Of a DNA stretch of 64,000 nucleotides, positions 30,868 to 40,516 are shown in pieces. The notes beneath the pieces are model-generated. The model was not told the origin of the DNA. It saw only the letters and a program-made list of their open reading frames with translations, and did not search any database. How positions within the stretch are numbered: the stretch's first letter is position 1; each line of letters opens with the position of its first letter. The stretch is taken from the NCBI RefSeq assembly GCF_003144115.1, contig NW_020312019.1:293780-357779 (forward strand). Reading direction: 5' to 3'. Origin of the DNA: Tilletiopsis washingtonensis (Eukaryota > Basidiomycota > Exobasidiomycetes > Entylomatales). A program made the translations under genes and the position numbers.

Positions 30868-32398
30868 ATGCCGCCCAAAGCCCGGCGCCGTGTGCCGCGA
30901 CCATCGCCCTTGCCTGCGCTGCAGGCGCCCGTCCTGGCCATCGGCCTCGAGGGCAGTGCCAACAAGCTCGGCTGCGGCATTGTGCGCCACAGCCCCGACG
31001 GCAGCGTCGACATCCTCTCCAATGTGCGGCACACGTACGTCACCGAGCCCGGCACCGGCTTCCTGCCCGCCGACACGGAGCGCCACCACCGCAATTGGCT
31101 CGTCAGGGTCGTCGAGGAGGCAGTGCGGCGCGCCGGCGTGCGCGTCGAGGACTGCGCTTGCGTGTGCTACACCAAGGGTGCGTAGGCAGGCAGCAGTGCG
31201 GCAGGAGGAAGAATAGCGGCAGGCCGTGCAACAGTAGCAGTGACAGCAGCTGTAGCGGAGGTTGCACGACCACCGTTTCGCCTTGAACGCTCACGCTGCT
31301 CGCTCCAGGACCGGGCATGGGTGGGCCACTGCACTCGGTGTCGCTCGTGGCGCGCACGCTCTCCTTGACCTATGCGCTGCCGCTCATTGGCGTGAATCAC
31401 TGCGTGGGCCACATCGAGATGGGCCGCACCATCACCGGCGCACAGAACCCGATCGTGCTGTACGTCTCGGGCGGCAACACGCAGGTGATCGCGTACTCGG
31501 CGCAGCGCTACCGCATCTTCGGCGAGACGCTCGACATTGCCGTCGGCAACTGCCTCGACCGCTTTGCGCGCATCATTGGGCTCAGCAACGACCCGAGTCC
31601 TGGGCAGAACATCGAGATCGAAGCGCGCAAGTGAGTGCAAGTCGTGTGCATGGCTCGGGCACCGGCGCTAATGCAGGCTTTGCAGAGGCAAGCGGTTATT
31701 GCCGCTGCCATACGCGACCAAGGGCATGGACGTGTCGCTCGGCGGCATCCTCGCGGCAACCGAGGCGTACACGCGCGACAAGCGCTTCCGGCCGCTGGAG
31801 CGACGGCACGACGCACCGACAGAGGACTGGGGTGCCAAGGCCAACGGCACGACGTGGAGCGGCGACGGCCGACACGTGGTGAGCGCAGAAGAGGCCGACG
31901 CGCTGCCGGCGCAAGTCGCCGAGCTGGCGCTCGACAAGGACGCCTCGGAGATCACGCCGGCAGACCTCTGTTTCTCGCTGCAGGAGCACATCTTTGCGAT
32001 GCTCGTCGAGATCACCGAGCGGGCCATGGCGCACGTCGGCAGCAAGGAGGTGCTCATCGTCGGGGGCGTGGGCTGCAATGCGCGCCTGCAGGAGATGATG
32101 GGTGTCATGGCGTCGGAGCGCGGCGGCAGCGTCTTTGCCACAGACGAGCGGTGAGTCTGCGCACACTCTGGAGGGAGATGCTCAGGTGGCTGACAGTGCG
32201 TGCAGCTTCTGCATCGACAACGGCATCATGATCGCGCATGCCGGCCTGCTGGCACACCGCATGGGCATCGAGACGCCGCTCGAGAAGAGCACCACGACGC
32301 AGCGCTTCCGCACCGATGCGCCGCACGTCACAGTGGGTCGCTTGTTATGCTGCCTCAGGTCCTTCCTCACACGCTCTTCACATCAGTGGCGCGCATGA
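30868..32398 (+). CDS. KAE1: tRNA threonylcarbamoyladenosine transferase Kae1 (OSGEP)
   Basis: Five exons, 30868-31177, 31309-31630, 31686-32150, 32206-32332 and 32387-32398, give 411 aa. The ASKHA-fold start [12 protein letters not shown] is at residues 24-35, the metal-binding HCVGH at 134-138 (His134, His138), then [42 protein letters not shown] and [15 protein letters not shown]. Known role: catalytic subunit of KEOPS that transfers threonylcarbamoyl to A37 of ANN-decoding tRNAs, partnered by Bud32, also encoded in this window. The final exon is only 12 nt and completes the conserved VTWR ending (TWRA); reading through the last intron would instead add about 20 unrelated residues. The basic 20-residue N-extension is not conserved. 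Confidence 0.92.
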
Positions 32399-32561
32399 GT
32401 TGCGCGGCCCGCTGCTCGGCTCCACGACTCTGCTGTTCTCTCTCACTGTACGACACACGCATGCAATACCCACGCCGACTCTCTCTACGCACGCCGAGCA
32501 CGTTCGTGCAAGCTGACATTCCATAGACACGAGTCTTCAGGACCGATGAGGCGCGCTGAGC

Positions 32562-32990
32562 CTACTTTGACTCTGACTCCTCGTCGCTCCGCGTGTGCGT
32601 GCCGCAGAAGACGCCCGTGCCGGCTGCGTTGTAGCTGCAATCGGGCCGAGCTTAGCGGGCGCCTCAAGCGTCAATGCAAGTTGCGGCTTACCAGCACCAA
32701 GGTCTCCAGGCGGGACCGGGCGGGCAGCAGCCTCGACCCTTCTCCTGCGCGTCGAGAGCGAGCCGTCAGTCTCGCGTACGAGCTGCACAGCCGTTCGAAC
32801 TGCGACTCACATCGCGTGGCCGGTACATGACGACGTTCTCGCAGTGCGGCGGGCGCTTGTCCTGCGGCACCTGGTCCTGGGCGCTCACGCAGCCGAGCAG
32901 CGCAATGATAGCGAGCAGCACGAGGAGCACGGGCGCGCCGACGGGTGGCGCCACGGGTGCGGTGGTGGGACGTGAACGCTTGATCTGCAT
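32562..32990 (-). CDS. small cysteine-rich predicted secreted protein
   Basis: Three exons, 32990-32811, 32744-32692 and 32634-32562, give 101 aa. A basic N-region (MQIKRSRPTT) and a Pro/Ala spacer precede a strong hydrophobic core (PVLLVLLAIIALLGCVSAQ). This could be a signal peptide cut after VSA or SAQ, or a single membrane anchor. The mature part has six cysteines (HCEN, GCCPPG, WCCY, FCG) and a charged Ser/Glu tail. Introns of 66 and 57 nt have GTGAGT and GTAAGC donors; an alternative donor 8 bases earlier in exon 2 would break the frame arithmetic. I do not recognise a family. It is convergent with KAE1, and its upstream side carries a long CT-rich tract. Expression and exon 3 are the uncertain parts. 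Confidence 0.5.
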
Positions 32991-34054
32991 GGTGGCGTGT
33001 TGTTTTGGCGGGCACAGAGGGAGAGCGAGCGAATGAGACAAGGGAGAGAGAGACAGAGAGTGGAGGGGAAAGAGGAGACAGCTGGTCCATGAGGATGGAG
33101 AAAGGAAGGGGATGGGCGGCGTCGGCCCTTCTTGTACCTTTGCCGCCGGGCGTCGGATCGTCAGTGCGAGCGCTCGCCATCTGCAGACCCCGCTGCTGGC
33201 CAAGCCGCCCCGTTTCCCTAGTGCCTCCCGTCTGGACTAGCGCTCCATCCGTGATATCGACCACAAGGACAGCACGTTGCTGTCTGCACCGCGGCACTGC
33301 ATCACGCGCGGGAGCGGCAAGGAACAACTCCGAGAGCTAATGAGGGCCCGGCGAGCAGCTGCCTGTCGAGTCGGCCCTCATGCGCCGTGTGAGCCGGCTG
33401 TCACTGAAAGACGCTGAGCTGCGTTGCCTCACCTTTGAGCTTGGTCTCATACAGCCCAGGCTAGCGCGCTTCGCGAGCGTGCGCGTTGGCGAGAACAAGG
33501 CAAAGCGCGCTCTTGTTCGCACGCGCCCTTGAGCAACCTATGCGCGCATGGTGCCTATGCTGTCGCGAACAAAGGCAGCCGGCATCTGCTGCGCAGTGCT
33601 GCAGCATGCGCAGCGGGTGGCAAGTACGCAGCACCAGGCCCGAAGGCGCTTCTCACAGGCGATGTCGTCGGCATGACAGGACAGGGCGATGGCCGCCGGC
33701 ATGTGTATGAGCTGCTGCACAGGAGGATGGAGCAAGGTCGTGGTCTCCTGTGCCTGAGCGCAGGCTCGCACGCCTCGGCCATCTCCGACCCTGTGCGACT
33801 CTTTCTGTCACACTCTGATGCGCACTGGCGTCTGCGCGAGGGTCAGCAGGACTGCTCAGGAAGGCACCGCCAGCAGCAGGGCCACGGGGACGTGCATGCA
33901 TGCAAGGTCACGGGCTCTCTTTGTTTCGTTTTCGAGGTATCTGTACATAGCAGCGGGAGCGGCGCACACGTCATCCGAAGCGAGTCGGAGCGGCACGGCT
34001 GTGTATGGTAAGGGCGCGGCGGTACAGTCGGGTGCAGGTCGGCTTGGACAAGGC
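32991..34054. other. intergenic region with GA/CT-rich tract
   Basis: The 1064 bp upstream of the small Cys-rich gene and downstream of the bZIP gene begin with a GAGA-rich block (about 33017-33085), which is CT-rich on the minus strand and probably the core promoter or leader of the Cys-rich gene. The remainder shows no supported coding frame, though one + frame (about 33530-34010) stays open without any recognisable domain. Confidence 0.5.
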
Positions 34055-36497
34055 TTACTCCTCGCGGTCACGCTTGAGGCCAGCAGCAGCGGCGGCAGCG
34101 CCGTTGACGGCGGCCGCAGCAGGCTTCGAGGCCACGGCGGGAGCGGAGGCGGGAGCAGCAGCAGCAGCAGCGACAGGCGCCGCAGTCTCCGTGCCCACGC
34201 CGCGCGGAGCGAGGCCGCTATCCCGCGAGCGCGGCACGGTGGGCTGCTGTGCTGTGGAGGGAGTGGCCGTCGCGGTGCCGTTCGTCGTCGGATTGCGCAA
34301 AGGTGCGGCCGAGACGCCAGGCGCGACAGGCTGGCCGTTGGCGAGAGGCGCACGGGCGGGCTGTGCAGCGTTCGGGGCGCGCACGCCGTTTGCGGCCGTC
34401 TGGCCGTTCATCGTAGGGCGCGGGATGTTGCCGGGACCCGGAACGATGCGCGTGGTGCCGGCGACGTTGCGGCTGGGACCGGCAGCGGCGCCGTTGCTGA
34501 TGCCAGCGGGCATGCCCGGCGGCTTCTGGTCAGGCTTGACGTGGATGAGGCCCTTCAGCCAGCCGTTCTCCGTGCGCAGGCGCTCGTTCTCCGTCTCGAG
34601 CTCGGCGACACGGGCACGCAGATCGCGCGACGTGGCCTCGAGCGCGGCCTCGCGCTGCTTCTTCTTGATACGGAAGCGAGCTGGAGCGGTTCGAGTGTCA
34701 GCGATAAGCTCTGCGGCGCGTCCTCCGCGACGAGCAACGGAAGCCACACGCGGCACAGCACTCACCACTGGCGGCCGTGTTTCTGCGGCGCTTGTCCTCC
34801 TCAATCGCAGCACGGTTCGCCTCAGCATCCGCTTCGGGGTTGCCCGTGTCGATGAGACGCAGAGGCGGAATCTCGTCGCGCGCAAGCGCACGGTCGGCCG
34901 CGTTGCGCGCACGCTCCTCGGCGCTCTCGTGGCGGTCCGACGCCTCGGGCGACGCACGCATCGACGCGTCGCCGTTTGGCTCGGCATCGTCGACAATCTC
35001 GTCGGAGTGCGATGCGGCACGCGAGTGACCACGCGAGGCCACCTTCTTCTTCTTGCTGCTGCTGTTAGCGCCGGCACCCGCCGTGCTCTCGAGCGACGTG
35101 TCGTGCGAGTTCTCGGCGCTCGGCGCAGCAGCGGCAGCGGCGGCAGGCGCAGCCACGGGCGTGAACGTCGGTCCGACCGTGGGCGACAGCGCGCCGTTGA
35201 CCGGTGCAGGCTGTCCGAAGCCGGCAGGCATGGTCCAGCTGTGCAGGCCCGAGCCGAACGTCGCGAGCGACGGCGCCGGTGCGGCCTGGTGCTGCATGTG
35301 GTTCACCGCAGGAGCAGCAGGCGCCTGAGGCTGGCCGAAGGCTGCGGCGTTCTGCGCGCCGTTGAGCTGGCCGAGCAGCGCCGCAAGCTGCGGGTTGAAG
35401 GCAGCCATGTTGCCCAGGCTTGCCAGCGCCAGCGGGTTCGAGGCGAGGAGCTGCTGCAGAGCCAGGGCGCTTGCGAGGTCTGGGCCACCAGACGGCGGCG
35501 GCGGCGGCGACTGCACGTGGTGTCCGTGATGCTGCTGCTGCTGTTGCATCTGGTGCTGCTGCTGCTGCGCCGGCGCCGGCTGCTGCTGAGGCTGGTGCTG
35601 GGGCTGCTGCACCTGCTGCTGCTGCTGGTGCTGCGGCTGGTTGAACATGAGCGCCTGGAACGGGTTGGGCGCGTTGCTCATGCCGTTCCAGAACTGCGGC
35701 GCTGCAGCCGCTCCGGCGCCCTGCGCCAGCTGCGCCTGGAAGTGGGCCGCCATCTGCGCCTGCGTGGCCTGCATGTGCTGGATGTTCTGCTGCTGCGCCG
35801 GCGTGAGGTGCGCGTACGGCGACGGCTGCTGGCCGCCGTGGTTCTGCGCGTGCTGCGGCGCCTGCTGTCCAGTGGTGCGCGGCTCGCTGTCGCGGCCATG
35901 CATCTCGAAGCCCGGACGGCGAGCCTCGTCGGCACGCGAAGAGGGCGGCGCAAAGTAGTGCTGCTGCTGCGCGAGCAGGCTCTGCTCCTGGTGCTCGCGG
36001 TGCGTCGGGTCGTCGCGCATCTCACGGTCGCGTGCGGCGAGCGCATCCGCGGCGCGGCCCGAAGCGTGAGCCTGCGCACGACGGCGGTCGGCCTCGTCGG
36101 CCTCGCGGTCAGCTTTCTCCTGGTCCGTCTCGCGCCTGTTGTCCTTGTCCTTCTCCTTGTCATCCTCCGCAAGGAGAGCATGGCCCGTCGGGCCGTCGAA
36201 GCTGAAGTTGGCGTTCGTCCACAGCGCCAGCTGCTCGGCGAAGCTGCCCTGCGCTAGCAGCCCGGCATCTTCGTCTCCTCCGGCGCCCGCACGGCTGCCG
36301 GCAGTGGGCGCAGGCCCGCCGATGTCTGAGCCGAAGCCGTCGAGCCCGCCGAGCAGGCTGTCGGTGCGGCCGCGCGCGCCGTGGGCGCTGGACGAGCCGC
36401 TGGCATTCGCACCGGCAGGCGAGTTGGCCGGCGGCGAGGCGAACTGGTTGAGGCCGAAGAGGAAGCTAGACGGGTCGTCGAACGGCATGCTGGCCAT
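34055..36497 (-). CDS. bZIP transcription factor, CYS3/MetR type
   Basis: Two exons, 36497-34766 and 34680-34055, give 785 aa. The basic region runs across the junction: EEDKRRRNTAAS from exon 1 joins ARFRIKKKQREAALE from exon 2, the exact pattern of fungal CYS3/MetR/Met4-type factors. A short zipper follows (LEATSRDLRARVAELETENERLRTENGWL, about 587-615). The N-terminal half is low complexity with polyglutamine (35518-35640 on the DNA), Ala and Pro runs, likely activation regions. Relatives activate sulfate assimilation and Met/Cys synthesis genes and respond to sulfur supply through SCF ubiquitin ligases; that role is inferred. I chose the ATG at 36497 (MASMPFDDPSS) because the open frame beyond it is unconserved and arginine-rich. 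The intron interrupts the DNA-binding domain, a useful check on the model. Confidence 0.85.
35518..35640 (-). repeat. CAG/CTG-rich polyglutamine tract in bZIP gene
   Basis: Interrupted CAG runs on the coding strand encode glutamine stretches mixed with His and Pro. The tract is in frame and probably length-polymorphic between strains. It lies upstream of the bZIP domain, where such tracts often serve as activation or assembly segments. Confidence 0.7.
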
Positions 36498-38147
36498 GGA
36501 TCCGGCGGCCGAGGCCGGGCGGAAGGGTGCAGGTGCAGACACGGGCTGCGGCAGACGGCGCGGCGGCTCAGAGGGCAGCGCGCGGCCGTGAGAGAAGCAG
36601 GCGAGCCAGCGGGCGTCGCTGCTGCTGAGTGTGAGGTGTGTGCGCCGCGCAGACGAGCGGCTGGGATGGATGAGGAGAGGACGGAGAAGCGGCTGATGTG
36701 AGAACGCGGGCGTGTGACTCTGATCGGCACGCGCAGCCGCGCGCAAGCGCGAGGCGGCGCAGAGCGGGCAGCGCGCGACGAGCGGGCGGCGCGGGCGAGC
36801 GTGTGAGAGGCGCGGCGGCGCGGCGGCTCTGCCTGCATCCAGCGTGCCGCCGGGCGCCGGCCTTGCATCCCTGCGGGCGGTCAGTACAGCTGCACGCGAT
36901 GGGAGGGCACCTCGCCAGTCTCCTCCTCCGGCGCCAGATTCAAGCATTAGCCGCCGCGAGTAATGCGCCTGCAAGCGGAGTAAGCACGCAGCACGCCAGC
37001 CGCAGCATCGCGCCGCCCACGGAGCCGTATCGCCGTGCTGCTGTGCTGCCTCGCCTCGGCCAGCACCATCTGCCACCAGCACCAGGAGATCAAGCGTGCG
37101 CTGCGCGCTGCGTTCGCCCGAGGCCGGCCGGCCGTCTGGGGCATCTCGACGGGATTGCCGCTCCTCCTCGGTGCCGCAGCGAGGCGCTCTTCTCGTCTTG
37201 ATGGGCACTTGAGGCGTGCACTCCGATCGTTGAGCAGCACTTCAGGCACTGTCGGCCAGCGCAAAGGAGGCTTGCACAAGCACAAGGCAGGTCAACAAGA
37301 AAGAGCGCATCGCTGCACGCTGCGGCGCGCTTGGGCAGGCGCGGCTGCGTAAGTCCGGGCTCCGGCTCGCGCCTCTCCGTTCCGCCGGACAGGATCTGCG
37401 GCAGACCGGTGCAGCATTCATGCCGAGCGACGTCCTTCGCGGCCGCTCGGTCTTCTTGCTCGCTCCGCAGCCAATGGTACGCTCTGCGCATGGCGTGAAC
37501 GAGAGATGGCCGACGGCGAATCGCGCGAGGCGTTCAGCAACGCAGCCAGCACCGCAGAGTACGCCTAGTGCTCAGGGGGCTGTGCGTTGAATGCGCCCGC
37601 TCGGAGCCGCAGCGACTGCTCCCCTTTTGTGTCGCTCTCCGCGAACGCTGGCCGAGTCTTCTCCTTGAGGCTCTCTTGGCAGGCCATCGGCCCCCTCTTC
37701 GCGCAGCTCGGTCCCGGCTCGCTGCACTTCACCGCGGCTCGACCGATGTGGCGCTGCTTCCGCCCATTCGGCCTCCTAACTGTCCCCTGACGTGTGCCTG
37801 GGCCGGCAGCTCCGCTCCAGGCGAGATTGGCGGGGCACGCAGCCCGCAGCATCCAGAGCTCGGCCCTCGCGGCTTTGAACGACAGCATCGCAGGCCGCCA
37901 GCATCTGCTCGCAAGCGCCACATCGGTCCGCCGCGGCCAAGAAGTGAGTCGAAAGGGGTAGCAGCGAGCAGTCGATGTGTCGAGAGACAGGGGTCGCTGG
38001 CTGCCGCCTCTCCCGAGCTGGACGTCCGCCGCAGCACGCCAGATACATGTGCGATGAGCTGCGAGACGCTCCCCTCACTCGTGCGCCTGCTCTCGGGCAA
38101 GACGGCGGGACGGTGAAGGCTTGCATTCTTATTGCAGGCGACTCCGA
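36498..38147. other. 1.65-kb upstream region of the bZIP gene
   Basis: The long gap lies between the bZIP start and the 3' end of the M20 gene, both on the minus strand, so it is mainly bZIP promoter and leader. It contains several short upstream frames and arginine-rich open frames, but none with a recognisable product. A long leader is common for fungal nutrient-regulator genes; whether it is translated or spliced cannot be seen. Confidence 0.5.
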
Positions 38148-39975
38148 TCAGAGCGCCTTCTGTCCCTTCTTCCACTCGTCAAACTCCTCGTGCACCTCGC
38201 GCCGGAAGGCCTCGTCGAGCAGCACGCGTGCCGCAGCAGTGGCAATGCCTGTGGCCGCCTCCTTGGTGCGCTCGTGTGCCTCGGGCGTCTTCGCCGCCTG
38301 CAGGGATCAAAAGCGTCAGCGATGGACGTGGTGGGCAGCAGCATGCGACGCACAGCAGCGAAGCCGACGGTGTGGTTCGCGTCGCCTGTTGGATTGGCCA
38401 GCTTGATGGCGTAGCACGGGTGGATGGCGGGCATGGCGTACGTGACGTTGCCCATGTCTGTTCAGGAAGGGCTGTTCAGCTGCTGTCGCTGGTCGGCAAA
38501 CGCTGCGACACTTACCGGTTGAGCCCGACACGGGGTTCTCATCAACGTCAATGCCATACATGCCCTTGACGATGCCGCGGTAGGCCCGCGAGAGCGGCGC
38601 CGAGTTACGCGTGTCGTAATACGTGGCGCCCCACTTGACGCTCACCTCACAGCCTGTCGCAAGCGCTGCGGCGCGGAAGCACTTCTCCACGCGCGCCTGC
38701 AGCGTCTCGAGCTCGGCGACCGAAGGGGCGCGGACGTTGTAGAGCAGCGCAGCGTGCGAGGGCACGATGTTCCTGCGAGTTGCGATGGTCAGCGCGCTGC
38801 CGCGCCCGCTCGACTCGTGCCACTCACGGTGCCCACTGGTCGCCGCCCGAGAGGATGCCGTGCACGCGGCAGTTCGGCTTGATCTGCTGGCGCAGGGCGC
38901 TGATGTTGTTGTACTGCGCGGCTCGTCAGGCGACGTGCTCAGCAGAACACAGCCTTGATGCAACTCACGGCGAGCACAGCTGCGTCCAGCGCATTGATGC
39001 CCTCCCACGGCGCGATGCCAGAGTGCGCAGTCTTGCCCTCGTACTTCACCTCGACGGGCACGACGGCGAGGAACGAGCCAATGGTGTTTGTCGGAGTCGG
39101 ATGGACCATGCTGCGCGGGCGGTCAGCTGTTGCTCGGCGTCAAACCGCTCATCATGGCTCACAGAGATGCGTCCATGCCCTCGAAGGCACCGGCCTCGAG
39201 CATGTTGATCTTGCCGCCGTCCTTCTCCTCGGACGGCGTGCCGAGCAGGACGACTTTGCCGGGCTTGTTGCGTGCGACAAGAAGCTCAGCCAGCGACAGA
39301 GCCGCAGCCACGCCTGGGAAAGAAGCACGATCAGCAGTGGCCTGTGGTTTGCGCCTCGCTGCAACTCACCGGCGATAGCAATCAAGTTGTGGCCACAGGC
39401 GTGGCCGATGCCCGGCAGAGCATCGAGCTCGCTGCAGAAGCCGACGCAGGGGATGTCGCTCTTGCGCACGCTGGCCGGCGCGTGCACGAACTCGGCCCTG
39501 AAGGCTGTCTCGAGGCCATGCGCGTGCGGCGTGACCTTCCAGCCCTTCTTGCCCGAGAGGTACTTGACGAACAGATCGTGCGTCTTGCTGCGATTTGAGC
39601 AGGCTCAGTGCTGCATATGTCCTGCCAGCACGCTGCCACTCACAACTCCTCCCATCCGAGCTCGTGCAGGTCCCACACCTTGACGCTGAGGTCGCGCAGC
39701 TCGGCGTCCATGCCGGCGATGTTCTTCTCCAGCTCGCGCGCCACGACGGCCATCTCGCCCTCGAGCGGCGTCGGCTCCGTCGGCGGCGCGTAGGCGGGCA
39801 GCGGCGAGAAGTCGCAGCACGCGGCGTGCGGCGCCGTCATCTGATGGCAGGCGCTGGAGAGGGCCGCCTTCTCATCACGCTGCGGAATGGGCTGCGTGCG
39901 CGGCTGGCTGGCCGACGGCGCGGTGTGCGAGCTCCGGCGCAGCGAGGAGGCAAGAGCAGACAGGCAGGACGGCAT
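38148..39975 (-). CDS. M20-family amidohydrolase (PM20D2-like)
   Basis: Eight exons, 39975-39644, 39587-39370, 39313-39163, 39110-38969, 38913-38828, 38772-38516, 38457-38354 and 38297-38148, give 479 aa. M20 metallopeptidase marks are SELDALPGIGHACGHN (163-178), GTPSEEKDGGK with the catalytic Glu pair (212-213), and the dimerisation-domain segments AHSGIAPWEGINALDA and RVHGILSGGDQWAPNIVPSHA. These match the aminoacylase-1-like/PM20D2 branch, which hydrolyses N-acyl or dipeptide amide bonds (in animals, beta-alanyl-lysine type dipeptides). Substrate here is unknown. The first 50 residues include a Ser/Arg-rich, weakly amphipathic segment (CLSALASSLRRSSH) that may be a mitochondrial presequence; an internal Met at residue 46 is an alternative start. 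The last junction (38354/38297) is supported by phase rather than by a strong motif. Confidence 0.85.
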
Positions 39976-40516
39976 GCTGGGCACGGCGTTGAGGGTTGAT
40001 GTGGTGCGGGGTCAAGGGTCTGGCCGAGCTTCGCGGCGCTGTAAGGTGTCCGTGCGCTGCGCCGCCTCCAGCAGCCTGCGCCTGAGCACGCTCACGGCGC
40101 TAGCTCGGCGCTTCCGCCGCCGCACGCCGGCCGCGGCGCCGCGGCTCCTCCAGCTCGCCATGCGCATGGCGCCTTATCACCCTCGTGCCTGGAGCTGCAC
40201 CTCGCTGCGGCGGGCCAAAGCATCGGCTTCCGGTGACCGACACTTCCGAGGCTCACAGAGACCAGGTCAGGATTAGACGTGGCATTCCGCAGGCCGGCTG
40301 AGCAGCCGCAGCCGGCCAGGCACCGTAGGGCGAAAGGAGTGGGGGGACGTCCGAGGGGCGGCAGAGGCGCCAGGTCGAGCAGGGGCAGGTGACACGATGA
40401 TCCGGGGGGCGGGCGCGCGGGAGAAGGAGAGTGTGGGTGTGGGTGTGCAGAGTCAGGCTGGTGGTGTGTGTGAGAAGAGAGTGGAAGAAACGGCGAGGGA
40501 GCAGCGACAGCAGAGG
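39976..40516. other. intergenic region with GT-rich block
   Basis: These 541 bp separate the M20 gene start from the RhoGEF 3' end, both on the minus strand. A short GT-rich block (about 40430-40472) lies in what is probably the RhoGEF 3' UTR. No coding frame is supported. Confidence 0.55.

Noticed and set aside
34005-36257. 750-codon open frame antisense to the bZIP gene
   Set aside because: Composition shadow of the Gln/Ala-rich exon. The opposite strand carries an unmistakable bZIP domain.
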